NCBI GenBank assembly: GCA_002811675.1
Contig: PDIM01000043.1
Span: forward strand, 6,095-35,087
From: Ichthyosporea sp. XGB-2017a
Taxonomy: Eukaryota > Opisthokonta > Ichthyosporea
Length of the DNA stretch: 28,993 nucleotides
Direction of reading: 5' to 3'
The position numbers were made by a program, and so were the translations under genes. Below are positions 20,401 through 28,993 of the stretch, piece after piece. How positions within the stretch are numbered: position 1 is the stretch's first letter; the number at the start of each line of letters is the position of its first letter. The notes under the pieces are model-generated. The model did not search any database. It saw nothing but the letters and a program-made list of their open reading frames with translations, and was not told the origin of the DNA.

Positions 20401-21793
20401 TAAGCTTGGTCCATGTCAAAAATGGTTCTAAGGCTTGGTACAAAGATGACTGCAATCCCGTTGATGAGCTGATAGATGAAATATCAGGTCTGAAGACCAA
20501 ATGGATTTTCGGTACTGTATTTTCACACCGTGTGTTTAAAAACAGTTGCACGTAATCCGAATTCATTGAGCCAGTGCTAAAAAGGGAAGTTATTGCTGGG
20601 CTAATTTCCCCGATTAAGGTCCAATCCAACAAAGAGCTTGAGGCTTCACTGTTGACACCACTAACAAGGAGGCCTTGGTTAGTAAGACACACGGCCCTAT
20701 TAACAGATAATACCAAGTCATGGACCACAAGAGTTTCACACTCAGCCCACGTACTCTTCTTGCACACTGTAAAATTCCCAGGTGTCCCAGAAGACATTCG
20801 AAGCAGGTCGCGGATCTCGGTCAACGGACCAAATGAATCGGTGGTGATAAAAACTAGCGCTCCATTATAGCTCACAGATGGATTTGCTATACCTAGCACA
20901 GCAGCAGCAGTTGAAGGTGAGCATGATGAAGGGCGAATGCGAAATAAACTTGGCTGATAATTAGTTGTTTTGATATTTACTCCTTGAGCAGGGCTACTTC
21001 CGAGATCTGCCAATGTGTCGCCTAACTTCGTCCCAAAAGTAGCATCAAGAAATTCAAATTCAGAGTCATCCAGCGTGCAACCCAAAATAGATTGGCCACT
21101 GGAAAGTACGCTACCTATCACAAACGAAGAAGAGCCCTGTATCAGACTTCTAGGAAAGTCTACAGCCCATGATTGCTCTTGAAGTTGGTTATTATCATCA
21201 AAGCGAAAATATTCAACATGACTCAAATTATTCACTTTTAAGTAAGGAATCTCTCCAAGAGAGGCAAACTGAAATGTTGTGCTGTCCTTTGACGCATCTG
21301 CCCCATTCTTACCATGCGCTTGAGACAAAACCGTGAGATTAGCTCCCGAATTAGAATTATAGCGATACATAAACGAAGTTTCACTATTTGTCCCATTAAC
21401 ACTGAACTGAAAGCAGGCTGGGCGTTTAACCACAGGCACATGAAACCTAATTACCGGTGCCATCTTTCCCGCATTTGTAGTGCTTCCCCCTGTATTGTCA
21501 TTAACAGTCACCTCCACCTTGATATTCCCATTCGTGTTGAAGAAGTGTAGGTCCGTGGCAGAGGTAGTAGGCCCCACCGAAGGGGTTCCATCATCATAAA
21601 CAAACGTATAGTACAGGGTTCCAGAGGAGGTGTGTACAGAATCGGACGCATCAATCACAATTGCCTGGTTGATGTAGATTTCCCGGGTTGCTATTGTGGA
21701 AAAGTATGTCACGTGAGCCACTGGCTCCCCTGCTACAGTGACTAATTGGGAGCCTGTAAGGACTACAAGCACCCAGAACACAATCCCAGTCAT
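17449..21793 (-). CDS. CATSPERB: Cation channel sperm-associated auxiliary subunit beta (CATSPERB), three exons
   Basis: CatSper-beta is a single-pass subunit whose large extracellular part helps form the canopy over the flagellar CatSper calcium channel. Exons are 21793-17929, 17837-17680 and 17580-17449, giving 1384 residues. A signal peptide (about 1-22, FWVLVVLTGSQLVTVAG) is followed by a PKD/Ig-like strand region, then a long beta-rich ectodomain with many N-glycosylation sequons. The membrane-proximal part matches animal CATSPERB as I recall it: LPVNYRPPS at about 1168-1176, the PLTDN-x-Y-x-x-DPS stretch, a Cys cluster (KQCKDKANRAECGCT) near 1210, and SGSELYHFRMTV in exon 2. Exon 3 supplies the transmembrane helix (about 1353-1376) and a tail of only about eight residues. 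Without splicing the frame stops at 17894 and loses the anchor. The start is the first ATG before the signal peptide. Human CATSPERB is about 1116 residues, so this is longer, mainly in the ectodomain. Delta, gamma and epsilon paralogs are less likely given the motif match. Confidence 0.9.
17581..17679 (-). other. CATSPERB intron 2 (99 nt)
   Basis: The donor is GTAAGT after the codon ATG, and the acceptor is GCTATAG. The intron is phase 0, with a pyrimidine-rich middle. Splicing joins the SGSELYHF-containing exon to the exon that encodes the transmembrane helix. Confidence 0.9.
17838..17928 (-). other. CATSPERB intron 1 (91 nt)
   Basis: The donor is GTAAGA directly after CCC CAA G, and the acceptor is ACTATAG. 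The intron is phase 1 and joins to restore GAG. It contains the in-frame stop that would otherwise end the protein. It is AT-rich relative to both flanking exons. Confidence 0.9.
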
Positions 21794-22169
21794 GCCCCCT
21801 CCTCTTATTTTCCTTCCTCCTTTTTTGCTTTGATTCGAGTATTCTTTTCCCTTTACTTCGACTGATTTAAAAATAATCTTTCAAAAAAAAAGTAACAAAA
21901 ATAATAAAAAATCAAAAAGCAAGAAAAACAAAACTAAAAAGGAGTACATTTTGTGCATAAAAAATTCTCAAAAAAAAGCCCGAAAAAATCTATTTTTAGG
22001 TTTTATTTGCCTTTTGGATATTCCCCAAAGGGACTTTAAAAGCTGGAATTCTCATTCTTCTTTTGGCGGGAAAACTGTTTCTTCCAAACCTGAGCAGAAA
22101 TCAATGCATAAGCACTACAGTCCCTTTTTCTACTTCCCTTCCTCTTGCTGCTTATCCTCTGCTGCTCCC
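21794..22169. other. Spacer between THUMPD3 and CATSPERB
   Basis: On the minus strand this is the 3' region of the methyltransferase gene and the promoter and leader of CATSPERB. It is A-rich on the plus strand at 21880-21980. No coding frame with protein-like composition and no RNA gene was recognised. Confidence 0.55.
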
Positions 22170-23516
22170 TCACAAGGAGCACGGTGCCTTCTTCATAAAG
22201 CGCATGTTTTCTTCTTTTGTTAACTTCTTTTTCTTAGGCTCTTTCTCTTCGATTGGCTTCAGCTCTGCCCGCTTTGTTTTTTCTATAATAAATACAAATG
22301 TTCTAAGTCCCCCGTTACAGCATAGATACTCCTCCCTTAGCTCCAGCGAAGATGAGTGGTCCAATGCTAATAACATTTTCTTTTTACACGAAGTCAGTAG
22401 AACAGCCTTTCCATTGACTTTCAAACACATTTCCACAAACTGCAATAGTCGCCGATACAATCCCCACAGCTTCTTAACAGAACTATGCTTCACTCCAAAG
22501 GGCACGTCACTGCATATACAGTCCAATGACTCTTTCCTCAAAGGAATGCCTTCAATATCCCACACCGCAAATTCAATTGCAACCCCCTTCTTTTCGAGCC
22601 CAACCAATCGAGCATTTGACAGCGCATCCCGTACCGGCCCCTCTTCAATATCTCCTCCTATGTATGATGCAAGAGGGTAATTAAGTGCCGCCTCTATAGG
22701 AATAGTTCCCACTCCACACATAGGATCGCAAATCACCTGCCCAGGCTTGATTTTACACATTCTAGCAAGAAGATAGGACAACACTGGATTCAACATTGTC
22801 GTCCATTCGCACGAGTCTCTTCTGTTTCTCTTATGGAGATCGTTAAATAGCGTGACACCATAAGCCAGCTCCGCTTCAGATACAGAACCAAACAATTCCA
22901 ATTCATAATTTGTACAATCCACTTTCCACCCGAATTTTTCGACAACTGCTGCTCCAAGATTCGCGGCGACCTCAATACTTTTCAAAGACTCCCTCTGAAA
23001 CCACCTATTACGTTCCACAACTCCTTTAAAAGTCACCTCGAACCCTTCCAGAGGCTCATCCAAGGAAATATTCCTATGAATATATCTCCAAACCCTCAGT
23101 GCATTATCCCAGTTGCCTTCTACCCGAGGAAGCAACGGTAATCCCTGCAGCCTTTTAAAACATTCATCCAGTGGTTCGTGCTTTAGATCCAGTACCACAT
23201 CTAGAAGGCATCCCACCTTCAACGCTCCTTGAAGCATCCTCACTTCTTCAATAACTTCATTTGTGGGCGCACATGTATAGAGAAACACTACCCCGCTCCC
23301 ACAAGATATGTACTCTTGTCTATAGCAATCACAACTGAGATTATCAGTGGATCGTTCATCATGAACACATTTCCCGACAGTAGCTACCCCCTTCCCAATA
23401 TACGCTATAAACTCCAACAAAGGCACAGTCACCGCCTTTGGAAACCTCTCCGCCACTTCCTCGGCACAAAATTGCTCCAATCCCCTCACCGTCTTAACAA
23501 AGATGAAAAGCTCCAT
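22170..23516 (-). CDS. THUMPD3: THUMP-domain tRNA guanine-N2 methyltransferase (THUMPD3 type)
   Basis: THUMPD3, with its partner TRMT112, methylates guanosine at N2 in tRNA (positions 6 and 7 in human); the close paralog THUMPD2 acts on U6 snRNA. The product has 448 residues. Residues about 50-175 correspond to the N-terminal ferredoxin-like/THUMP region. The Rossmann methyltransferase follows from about 180: HKRNRRD/LNP before the fold, SAM motif I DPMCGVGTIPIEAA starting at D264, the acidic GGDIEE of motif II, and the catalytic D-V-P-F-G at 337-341, which corresponds to the (D/N)PPY-like motif of N2-guanine enzymes (DMPFG in animals). The Lys-rich C-terminal tail (EPKKKKLTKEEN) is short. 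The ATG at 23516 precedes a protein-like hydrophobic strand (ELFIFVKTV). THUMPD2 is the main alternative. No introns are needed. Confidence 0.88.
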   Translation of the reverse strand: MELFIFVKTVRGLEQFCAEEVAERFPKAVTVPLLEFIAYIGKGVATVGKCVHDERSTDNLSCDCYRQEYISCGSGVVFLYTCAPTNEVIEEVRMLQGALKVGCLLDVVLDLKHEPLDECFKRLQGLPLLPRVEGNWDNALRVWRYIHRNISLDEPLEGFEVTFKGVVERNRWFQRESLKSIEVAANLGAAVVEKFGWKVDCTNYELELFGSVSEAELAYGVTLFNDLHKRNRRDSCEWTTMLNPVLSYLLARMCKIKPGQVICDPMCGVGTIPIEAALNYPLASYIGGDIEEGPVRDALSNARLVGLEKKGVAIEFAVWDIEGIPLRKESLDCICSDVPFGVKHSSVKKLWGLYRRLLQFVEMCLKVNGKAVLLTSCKKKMLLALDHSSSLELREEYLCCNGGLRTFVFIIEKTKRAELKPIEEKEPKKKKLTKEENMRFMKKAPCSL

Positions 23517-24401
23517 GGTGCAAATCCTTTGGCAAGAAGTACAAGGCTTAGATTATACATATCGCTTCCTCACATGGTACGACTGTAACTTACAAATATA
23601 ATAAATATATTGGCACATGGGGATATTAGAGGGTATCCCCCTCCTCTTCCCCTAACTCCATCAACCACCCCCAATCCCCCAATCCCCATCATCGTTGCTT
23701 TAGTGCACTTTAGGCTCCCTGACCCTCTCACTTATCCCCCATTCCCTCTTCACTATGGATTCATTCATGTATTTTATTTCATATCAATTGAAATATTGTC
23801 GAAAGGTGAAATAAGCTACGTAACTTTTTTGGTTGGGCCTTTTTGTATTTGAGATTAGCCAAAGGAGTAAATCTGGATGCTATCTCTTTCATATATTTAT
23901 ACACGTCGATATCACTACGGACGGATTTCCTGTGAGTGCATATTAAACCTCCTTTGTTCGTCATTGAGTAGACTTGGAAGATAATCTTTCAGTGCAGTTG
24001 AATTGTCTGCAAGCGCCAGCGTCCTCGGCCACCTCTTAGCCCCTGCATAACTTCCACACCTAACGTATGTGTTCATTCTCACAATCCTGGTTCAAATCGT
24101 TCAAAACCAATTATGATCTATTACGATCTATTCTGATTCTAGTATTCATACTTCCCATCCACATGCTCAGGGTTGCCTTGAAAGCGGAACAGACAAGGTA
24201 CTTAGCGCTAATAGAACACCCAGCTACAAAAAGCCCATTGTGCAATTGCTTGGACTGAACACACAGAGTGGCTTTCCTTTCACCTTCTACTTTCAGCTTC
24301 CTCTTCCTCGTCCACAAATTCAACAACTTTTTAAACGTCACAAAACAACATGGCGCAGTGGAAATAGTACATTTGTTATGAATATCGTAGTTCATTATAT
24401 T

Positions 24402-24428
24402 TTGATTGATTGATTGATTGATTGATTG
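24402..24428. repeat. (TTGA)n microsatellite
   Basis: Nearly seven tandem TTGA units lie about 300 bases upstream of the PhyH-like gene start. The same GATTGATT word recurs near 24681. Confidence 0.9.
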
Positions 24429-24573
24429 GGTACTACTAATTATAACGCATCTTTTCGATTAAATAATGGGAATATTATATCTCTAATTTGGTGACAAAAC
24501 CTTCCACCTGCACAAGATCAGCTGAACAAGTACGATAATATTGTGTTAGATAACTTAACCGCAAACCCCTCCC

Positions 24574-24590
24574 TATTATATATACGTCAC
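24574..24590 (+). promoter_or_regulatory. TATA-like element with adjacent TACGTCAC
   Basis: ATTATATATA is followed directly by TACGTCAC, whose ACGTCA core resembles a CRE/bZIP half-site. It sits about 150 bases before the start codon of the PhyH-like gene, a plausible core-promoter position. Assignment is by motif only. Confidence 0.3.
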
Positions 24591-24731
24591 CCCTTCTAAC
24601 AAGTACAATTATGTAGTTGTGTTGTTAATCAAAAACCCCTTTTGGAATAGAATCAGAGTTATTGTTTAGATTTTATCTTCTGTTGATTGATTAATTTGAT
24701 TTAGTTGCTGTTGTTATCTGGCTAAAAGTTG

Positions 24732-26633
24732 ATGATAATGAGTACGCCCAGCAGTAATGGCAATTCTGGCACACCACAAGGTCGTGATGAACCTGGCAGT
24801 GGGGGTCCCCATAATAGTATGTTAAATGTGAAAGAGGGCAATGTAGTTAAGCTTGTGCATGCTCCGACCAGTACTATCATACCTTTCCCATTAATGATCC
24901 ACGAGGCTCCAGGAGGAAAATTTTTCTTGCGATCTCTCGTTCAACAAAATGAGGACAGCCATCCGCATCCACATCCTCACCCACCTCCCCATGGAGGCCC
25001 TCCGGGACCACCCCCACCCCCACCCCCACCTCCTCACTGGGGGGGAGGTGAAAATGGAGAGTCGGATTTGCAGTATGGAGATTATGGGGGCGACGCAGGC
25101 CAGTCGCAGCCTGGACCACCACCCCCTCCTCCACCAGCTCCAAGAGGTCCTCCTCCTCCCCCAAGAGATGACTATAACCAGCCGGGTGGAAGAGGAGGAA
25201 GGGGGCGGATGGGTTTCCCTGGCTTTGGACGGGGAAGAGGGCGAGGAGGTGGAAGGGGAGGGCAGCATGGAGGACCTGGGCATCCTGGACCGTTTAGAAA
25301 GGAAAGTAATTGGAAGCGAGGAAATGTTAGAGCAGGTCCTGATGGAAAAGTTGGACTTAACGGTGCCAAGGGCAAATTTGCCCAATGGACTATTGAACCT
25401 GCTGCTCATGGTACAGTTAGTCTTCGTAATTTTGCATTTGAAGGAAAATTGAACGTCCATGGTACTGCTAACTGGTTCCTGGGATACATGGGTGGATATC
25501 CAAATTCCCCATTTAATGTTGAAATGTTGGTTTGCAATTCAGGTCCTGGGCCAACATCTCATTTTTATATTGTCCCTGTCAGTGCGGAAGAGAAAGAAAC
25601 CCTTGACTTAAGTGAAGGGGTTCTTGGCTTGATTAAAGACCCTCAAAAATCCGATTTGAACCCTGTTTGGATAGAAGAGGCTAAGTTTTCTGACGACGAA
25701 ATTTGCTCGTTTGCCGAGAAAGGGTACATTCAAAAGGAAAAGGCCATTCCTCAAGATGTTTTGAATGATGCTTTGAAGGTGATTAATATGAAGTTAGGGG
25801 AAGATTCGAGTGTGTTTAGTGCGAAAAAGGGTCGCAATGAGATTTCGTCTCACCCAGCTATCCTTAGGTTGCTATACAAGACATCAGTCTGGACGTATGC
25901 CCAAAGGCTAATTGGTAAGGACAAAGTTCAGCCTGTGTTTGGTGCACAGGTTGCTTTGCGTTTCCCTGTGGACAAAGGCCTTGAAGCAACTCGATCTAAT
26001 CGACAGTGGCACATTGATGGGATAGGAGAAAACAAAGTGAATCCATTTACTTTACTGGTTGGCATCTGTTTGAGTGATCAGCCTGAACCTGGCTATGGCA
26101 ATCTTCTTGTATACCCTGGATCTCATATGGAGGTTCAGGATGTGTATCGCGAATATGCTTTGGCTGTTAGGGCGGCACACCCACCCATGAACAACAGCGG
26201 AATGAACAACTCTTTTGAGAGAATGAGTGTTAGTAGGTCTGAACAGCATCATGCTCACTTTCGTCCCAATCCCCCGAAACATCATAGTGAAAAGCAAACA
26301 CTGTTTGTCAGGCCGGACCTCAAGTCGCAACCGAAATTTATTACTGCTAGAGCTGGTGATATTGTTATGTGCCACCAGATGCTCCCACATGCTGTTACTT
26401 TGCCAACAAAGTCTCCACACATACGATACCAAGTATACTTTCGTTTGCGCCATAAGGATCACGAGAGGCTGTACGTACGAAAGTCTGACGTAATTTCGGA
26501 CGATCCTGAAGAACAAGCAGATTTGTATCGTGAAGTGGATGATCAGGAAAATCAGCAGCATGAGCAAAGTTATCCCATTATAATTGACCAGATGTTTATT
26601 GAGTTTGAAGGGGTGAGAAAAGTGATTGGATAA
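24732..26633 (+). CDS. Pro/RGG-rich protein with phytanoyl-CoA dioxygenase-like (2OG-Fe(II)) domain
   Basis: The PhyH family are iron and 2-oxoglutarate-dependent oxygenases; the substrate here is unknown. The protein has 633 residues from the ATG at 24732 (a second ATG at 24738 is equally possible). Residues about 75-145 are His/Pro-rich, then Gly/Pro-rich; 150-182 is an RGG-type segment (GRGRGRGGGRGG) common in RNA-binding or condensate proteins. Residues about 200-290 are strand-rich (GKVGLNGAKGKFAQWTIEP), faintly like a beta-trefoil/fascin repeat. The oxygenase domain spans about 330-600, with iron ligands H427 and D429 in QWHIDG, the distal H553 in MLPHAV, and R565 (IRYQVYFR) for 2-oxoglutarate. 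The facial triad is thus complete. No peroxisomal SKL end or N-terminal targeting signal is visible (ends VRKVIG), so this is probably not a classical peroxisomal phytanoyl-CoA hydroxylase. It converges with the MoxR-like gene, with 91 bases between stops. Confidence 0.88.
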   Translation: MIMSTPSSNGNSGTPQGRDEPGSGGPHNSMLNVKEGNVVKLVHAPTSTIIPFPLMIHEAPGGKFFLRSLVQQNEDSHPHPHPHPPPHGGPPGPPPPPPPPPHWGGGENGESDLQYGDYGGDAGQSQPGPPPPPPPAPRGPPPPPRDDYNQPGGRGGRGRMGFPGFGRGRGRGGGRGGQHGGPGHPGPFRKESNWKRGNVRAGPDGKVGLNGAKGKFAQWTIEPAAHGTVSLRNFAFEGKLNVHGTANWFLGYMGGYPNSPFNVEMLVCNSGPGPTSHFYIVPVSAEEKETLDLSEGVLGLIKDPQKSDLNPVWIEEAKFSDDEICSFAEKGYIQKEKAIPQDVLNDALKVINMKLGEDSSVFSAKKGRNEISSHPAILRLLYKTSVWTYAQRLIGKDKVQPVFGAQVALRFPVDKGLEATRSNRQWHIDGIGENKVNPFTLLVGICLSDQPEPGYGNLLVYPGSHMEVQDVYREYALAVRAAHPPMNNSGMNNSFERMSVSRSEQHHAHFRPNPPKHHSEKQTLFVRPDLKSQPKFITARAGDIVMCHQMLPHAVTLPTKSPHIRYQVYFRLRHKDHERLYVRKSDVISDDPEEQADLYREVDDQENQQHEQSYPIIIDQMFIEFEGVRKVIG

Positions 26634-26724
26634 AAAAACGAAAAAAAAACAAAAAGTATAAAATAAACTCAAAAGTAAGATACAGAAGGGTGTGCACAAA
26701 AGTAGAATGTGAATTGTTGAAAAG

Positions 26725-28764
26725 CTAGATAGGTGATGGTACAGATTGCAATACAGATGCAACAATGAGGGAGCACGTTGCTTCAGGGACCTGAAGAGCC
26801 GCTTCAGATTTATCATCTGTGGCATTATCAATTGTCATAACAAGTGAAGATCGAAGCACAATCCGATGGTTTAGCACGGCAACAGCTACAGAGTTGATGT
26901 GTTCTGGAGTAATAAAATAGTGTCCTGATAAAAACGCTTCAGTTCTCGCAGCCTTTTCTAGATCTGTAGTTGCTCTAGAAGAAATTCCGTACGCAACTTC
27001 CTGGTGATTTCGCGCTGCCACAGTTATATCACGAACATATAGTACAACATCCCTAGAAATGAAAACATATGGAATGTCACTTTTCAATTGTCTTATAAAA
27101 TTATAATCAATAAGAGGGTACAGGCATTGTCGAGGATCGATTCGCGTTATAGGCCTCTGAAGCGGGATGCTCATAAGAATAGTATCTCTCTAATGCGACA
27201 CAGACCGTGCGGTAAAAGAGTTAGAAAAAAAAAATACTATTAAATACTTAAACAAATTAAATGAAACTATACTACTTACAAGCAATTCTGATACTACAGT
27301 CATTTCCTCTGTCGCAGTATACACTATAAAAAAGGGCTCCGGCAGGGGATAAATGTTGCCTTTGTATGCAATGCGCCGATTAATTAACACTTCTAGCATA
27401 ATTTGCTGAATAGCTTTAGAGGATATATGGAACCTTTCAACAATCAGAACATTCGCTAGTTCTCCAGAAAAAGCCCCATTTCTTCTTTCAGCCCTTTTCA
27501 GCATGTTTTTGGTAGCAGTATGTTCTCGAGAGGAGTCATCAAAGTCCAGCTTTTCGTACTCTTCTGTCTTTGATGCAGAAACGGTATATCGATGCCTTCT
27601 ATTTTTCGGTGGTGGAAAAAGTTGTGGTTCATTTCCCTCGTTCGCTAATGGTCGGGAGCTTGAAGATTTCAAATTACTAGCAGACATGGGGGGTTGAAAA
27701 AAAGTATCCCTTTCTAAAGAACCCACACTTTTGTCTTTAGAAACAATATATGGTTTTGTCGGAGTAATGGGGGACTTCTTCGGATTTAACGATGCCTGAT
27801 CACGCGTCCCAAAATTTCCGACTCCCACACTCATTACTCTCAATCGCCTATGAAGCTCCGCATCATCATTCCAATGGAGGTTACTATCCGAAGAGCCAAC
27901 AGATTTCCTTGAAGAATCAACACTGTCATTGTGATGCATGTCCAAGCTTCTCCCTCTTGACCGTCTGCCAGTAATTTTTTTAAAAAAAGAATCTCCTGCG
28001 CTCGAATGGTCTTTCGAGGGCTGCTCAGACTCAGGTTCAATTTGAATTGTATGTGACATTGCTCCACTTCTCGCCAGTGGTGACGAAGGTTTACGCACCA
28101 CAAATGTGGGTGTAGTTCTCCCGTCGACAGGTGGTGGCGTTGAGGGCTGTTCCTCATGGTCAATAACTGACATTTCCACACAATCAGAGGAGGACATATG
28201 GGATCGCGCATCTTCTTCAGTTAAATACAAGCTACTCGTCAGCATTTTCCTTTCTAGATTTGGAGAGCTAGGCCCGTCCTCGGAACGGCGAGGCATTTCC
28301 AGAAGTGCTAAACCTTCCCCAGTTGAGCTCGCGCTACTTCTATTAAGCCCAAGGGGAGGGATCTCATCATACATTGTCCTCCGATGGTATGATCTTCGCT
28401 TCTCTTCTGTATTTGGGCTTTTTGGCACTCTTTGAAATTCCCCTGACTGATTTTTTGCGTTTCCCTTCCCATCAGTATTAATAAATAAATGGCTAAGCAC
28501 GTCTGTCGGCGAAACATTATTTCCACAGACAATTGTCGAGGTAGTTAGCCCAAAAACCTCTTCGAATATCTCGCTCAGTAGTACAGATACATCCAGGGAC
28601 GCGCGTAGACTTTCAACACGTACCAGTAAATGCTTATCATTCGCCAAAAGGCATTGCATAATCCCTTTAAATAAATGCTTTGGCATATCAATTCCTGTTG
28701 CCTCATGGACGTTCTTCAACGTTTCTTCCACCCAATTCGCAGGCAAAAAACCACACACCTCCAT
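26725..28764 (-). CDS. MoxR/Mg-chelatase-like AAA protein without Walker A (probable pseudo-ATPase), two exons
   Basis: Exons are 28764-27280 and 27189-26725, giving 649 residues. The first ATG in the frame is at 28764; the frame is open further upstream but only with non-ATG codons. Residues about 1-90 are helical and end in EEVFGL plus a VSPTDVLSHLF segment. A Ser/Pro/Arg-rich, probably disordered region covers about 95-420. Residues about 425-495 resemble the MoxR Walker B region and what follows (NVLIVERFH with E443, then LEVLINRRIAYKGNIYPLPE, then FIVYTAT). After the splice site come IPLQRPI and the lid domain (VRDITVAARNHQEVAYGISS, LSGHYFITPEHINSVAVAVL), which is a strong match to the MoxR AAA_lid. 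No GxPGxGKT/S P-loop exists and the Walker B acid pair is altered, so ATP hydrolysis is unlikely. Ascomycete proteins annotated magnesium chelatase have, as I recall, a similar layout. Role unknown. Confidence 0.82.
27190..27279 (-). other. Intron in the MoxR-like gene (90 nt)
   Basis: The donor is GTAAGT after TTG CTT, phase 0, and the acceptor is GTCGCATTAG. The T-rich tract in the middle (TTTTTTTTTCTAACTC) contains a possible branch-point CTAAC. The intron holds a stop codon in frame, and removal joins VSELL to RDTILMSIP, restoring the run into the MoxR lid domain. Confidence 0.92.
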
Positions 28765-28993
28765 TTTCCTCTTTTGTTTTTGTCTGTTACTATTTCCCTT
28801 TGTAAGTCGTTTCCACTTCCACAGCACTAAACATGCAAAATTACCAGCAGGAATAAAAAAACTTCATGATGTTCTTTTTTCTCGTCTAATTTCTAAATCC
28901 CATTGAACAAAAAACAAAAACCAACCAAAAGGCCACTCGACAAAATCCACCAAATAAGAATAATATTTTTTCTCAAAAAAAAAAAAAATAAAA
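28765..28993. other. Leader/promoter region of the MoxR-like gene
   Basis: This AT-rich stretch, read on the minus strand, lies upstream of the MoxR-like start codon and ends the window in an A run. No further gene is visible. Confidence 0.5.

Larger units (their letters stand above)
23517..24731. other. 1.2 kb divergent spacer between THUMPD3 and the PhyH-like gene
   Basis: It holds the two divergent promoters. A CCCC/pyrimidine-rich stretch lies at about 23635-23695. A slightly GC-richer patch is at 24010-24055. A TTGA repeat lies at 24402-24428. Short open frames occur on both strands (for example 23610-23852 + and 24111-24395 -), but none has recognisable protein-like sequence. I could not support a gene here. 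Confidence 0.5.

Noticed and set aside
24080-24110. GGTTCAAATC resembling a tRNA T-loop
   Set aside because: The five bases on each side do not pair as a T stem, and no acceptor or anticodon stem could be built upstream.
24111-24395. 94-codon open frame on the minus strand in the divergent spacer
   Set aside because: It begins at an ATG and is not wholly low complexity, but there is no recognisable domain or coding signal, and start and end are unsupported.
26052-26831. 259-codon hydrophobic open frame on the minus strand
   Set aside because: It runs antisense to the PhyH catalytic region and through AT-rich 3' untranslated sequence. Its Leu/Phe richness comes from reversed A-rich DNA.
28765-28827. 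Upstream extension of the MoxR-like frame from a GTG codon
   Set aside because: Nuclear genes start at ATG; the Lys-rich extension has no protein-like character, and a good ATG lies at 28764.
1-28993. Bacterial-type system, CRISPR array or mobile element
   Set aside because: No direct repeats with spacers, transposase or reverse transcriptase, and all genes are eukaryotic in architecture.

Overview
The window is nuclear DNA from a eukaryote. Its genes have eukaryote-specific architectures, sit on both strands without operon logic, have AT-rich homopolymer-laden spacers, and contain a few short GT..AG introns of about 84-99 nt. All genes read with the standard code. Most are single long ORFs, so the genome is intron-poor. 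A recognisable CATSPERB gene (accessory subunit of the flagellar CatSper calcium channel) implies a lineage with flagellated cells, or one that has kept the flagellar gene set. A MoxR-like pseudo-ATPase of a type I associate with fungi fits an opisthokont, for example an intron-poor unicellular holozoan or early fungal relative. Other CatSper-bearing, intron-poor protists such as heteroloboseans or apusomonads cannot be excluded. No species assignment is claimed.

Layout: ATG2 (411-7937, +) converges on a cytosolic purine 5'-nucleotidase of the NT5C2 type (8244-10127, -). A single-exon NADPH oxidase with degenerate EF-hand-like segments follows (10403-14158, -). A roughly 1 kb spacer with a very long poly(A) tract separates it from an unrecognised helical protein gene (15123-17408, +). 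That gene converges, with only 40 bp between stop codons, on a three-exon CATSPERB gene (17449-21793, -). Then come a THUMPD3-type tRNA guanine-N2 methyltransferase (22170-23516, -), a 1.2 kb divergent spacer, a Pro/RGG-rich phytanoyl-CoA dioxygenase-like protein (24732-26633, +), and a two-exon MoxR-like pseudo-ATPase (26725-28764, -) convergent with it.

The genes do not form an obvious pathway: lipid transfer for autophagy, purine nucleotide turnover, superoxide production, sperm/flagellar calcium entry, tRNA modification and a predicted 2OG oxygenase. The most informative items are the CATSPERB gene, complete only when two 3'-terminal introns are removed, the RGG-PhyH architecture, and the AAA-like protein lacking a Walker A motif. 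All supported introns lie near the 3' ends of their genes, the opposite of the bias usually reported for intron-poor genomes.
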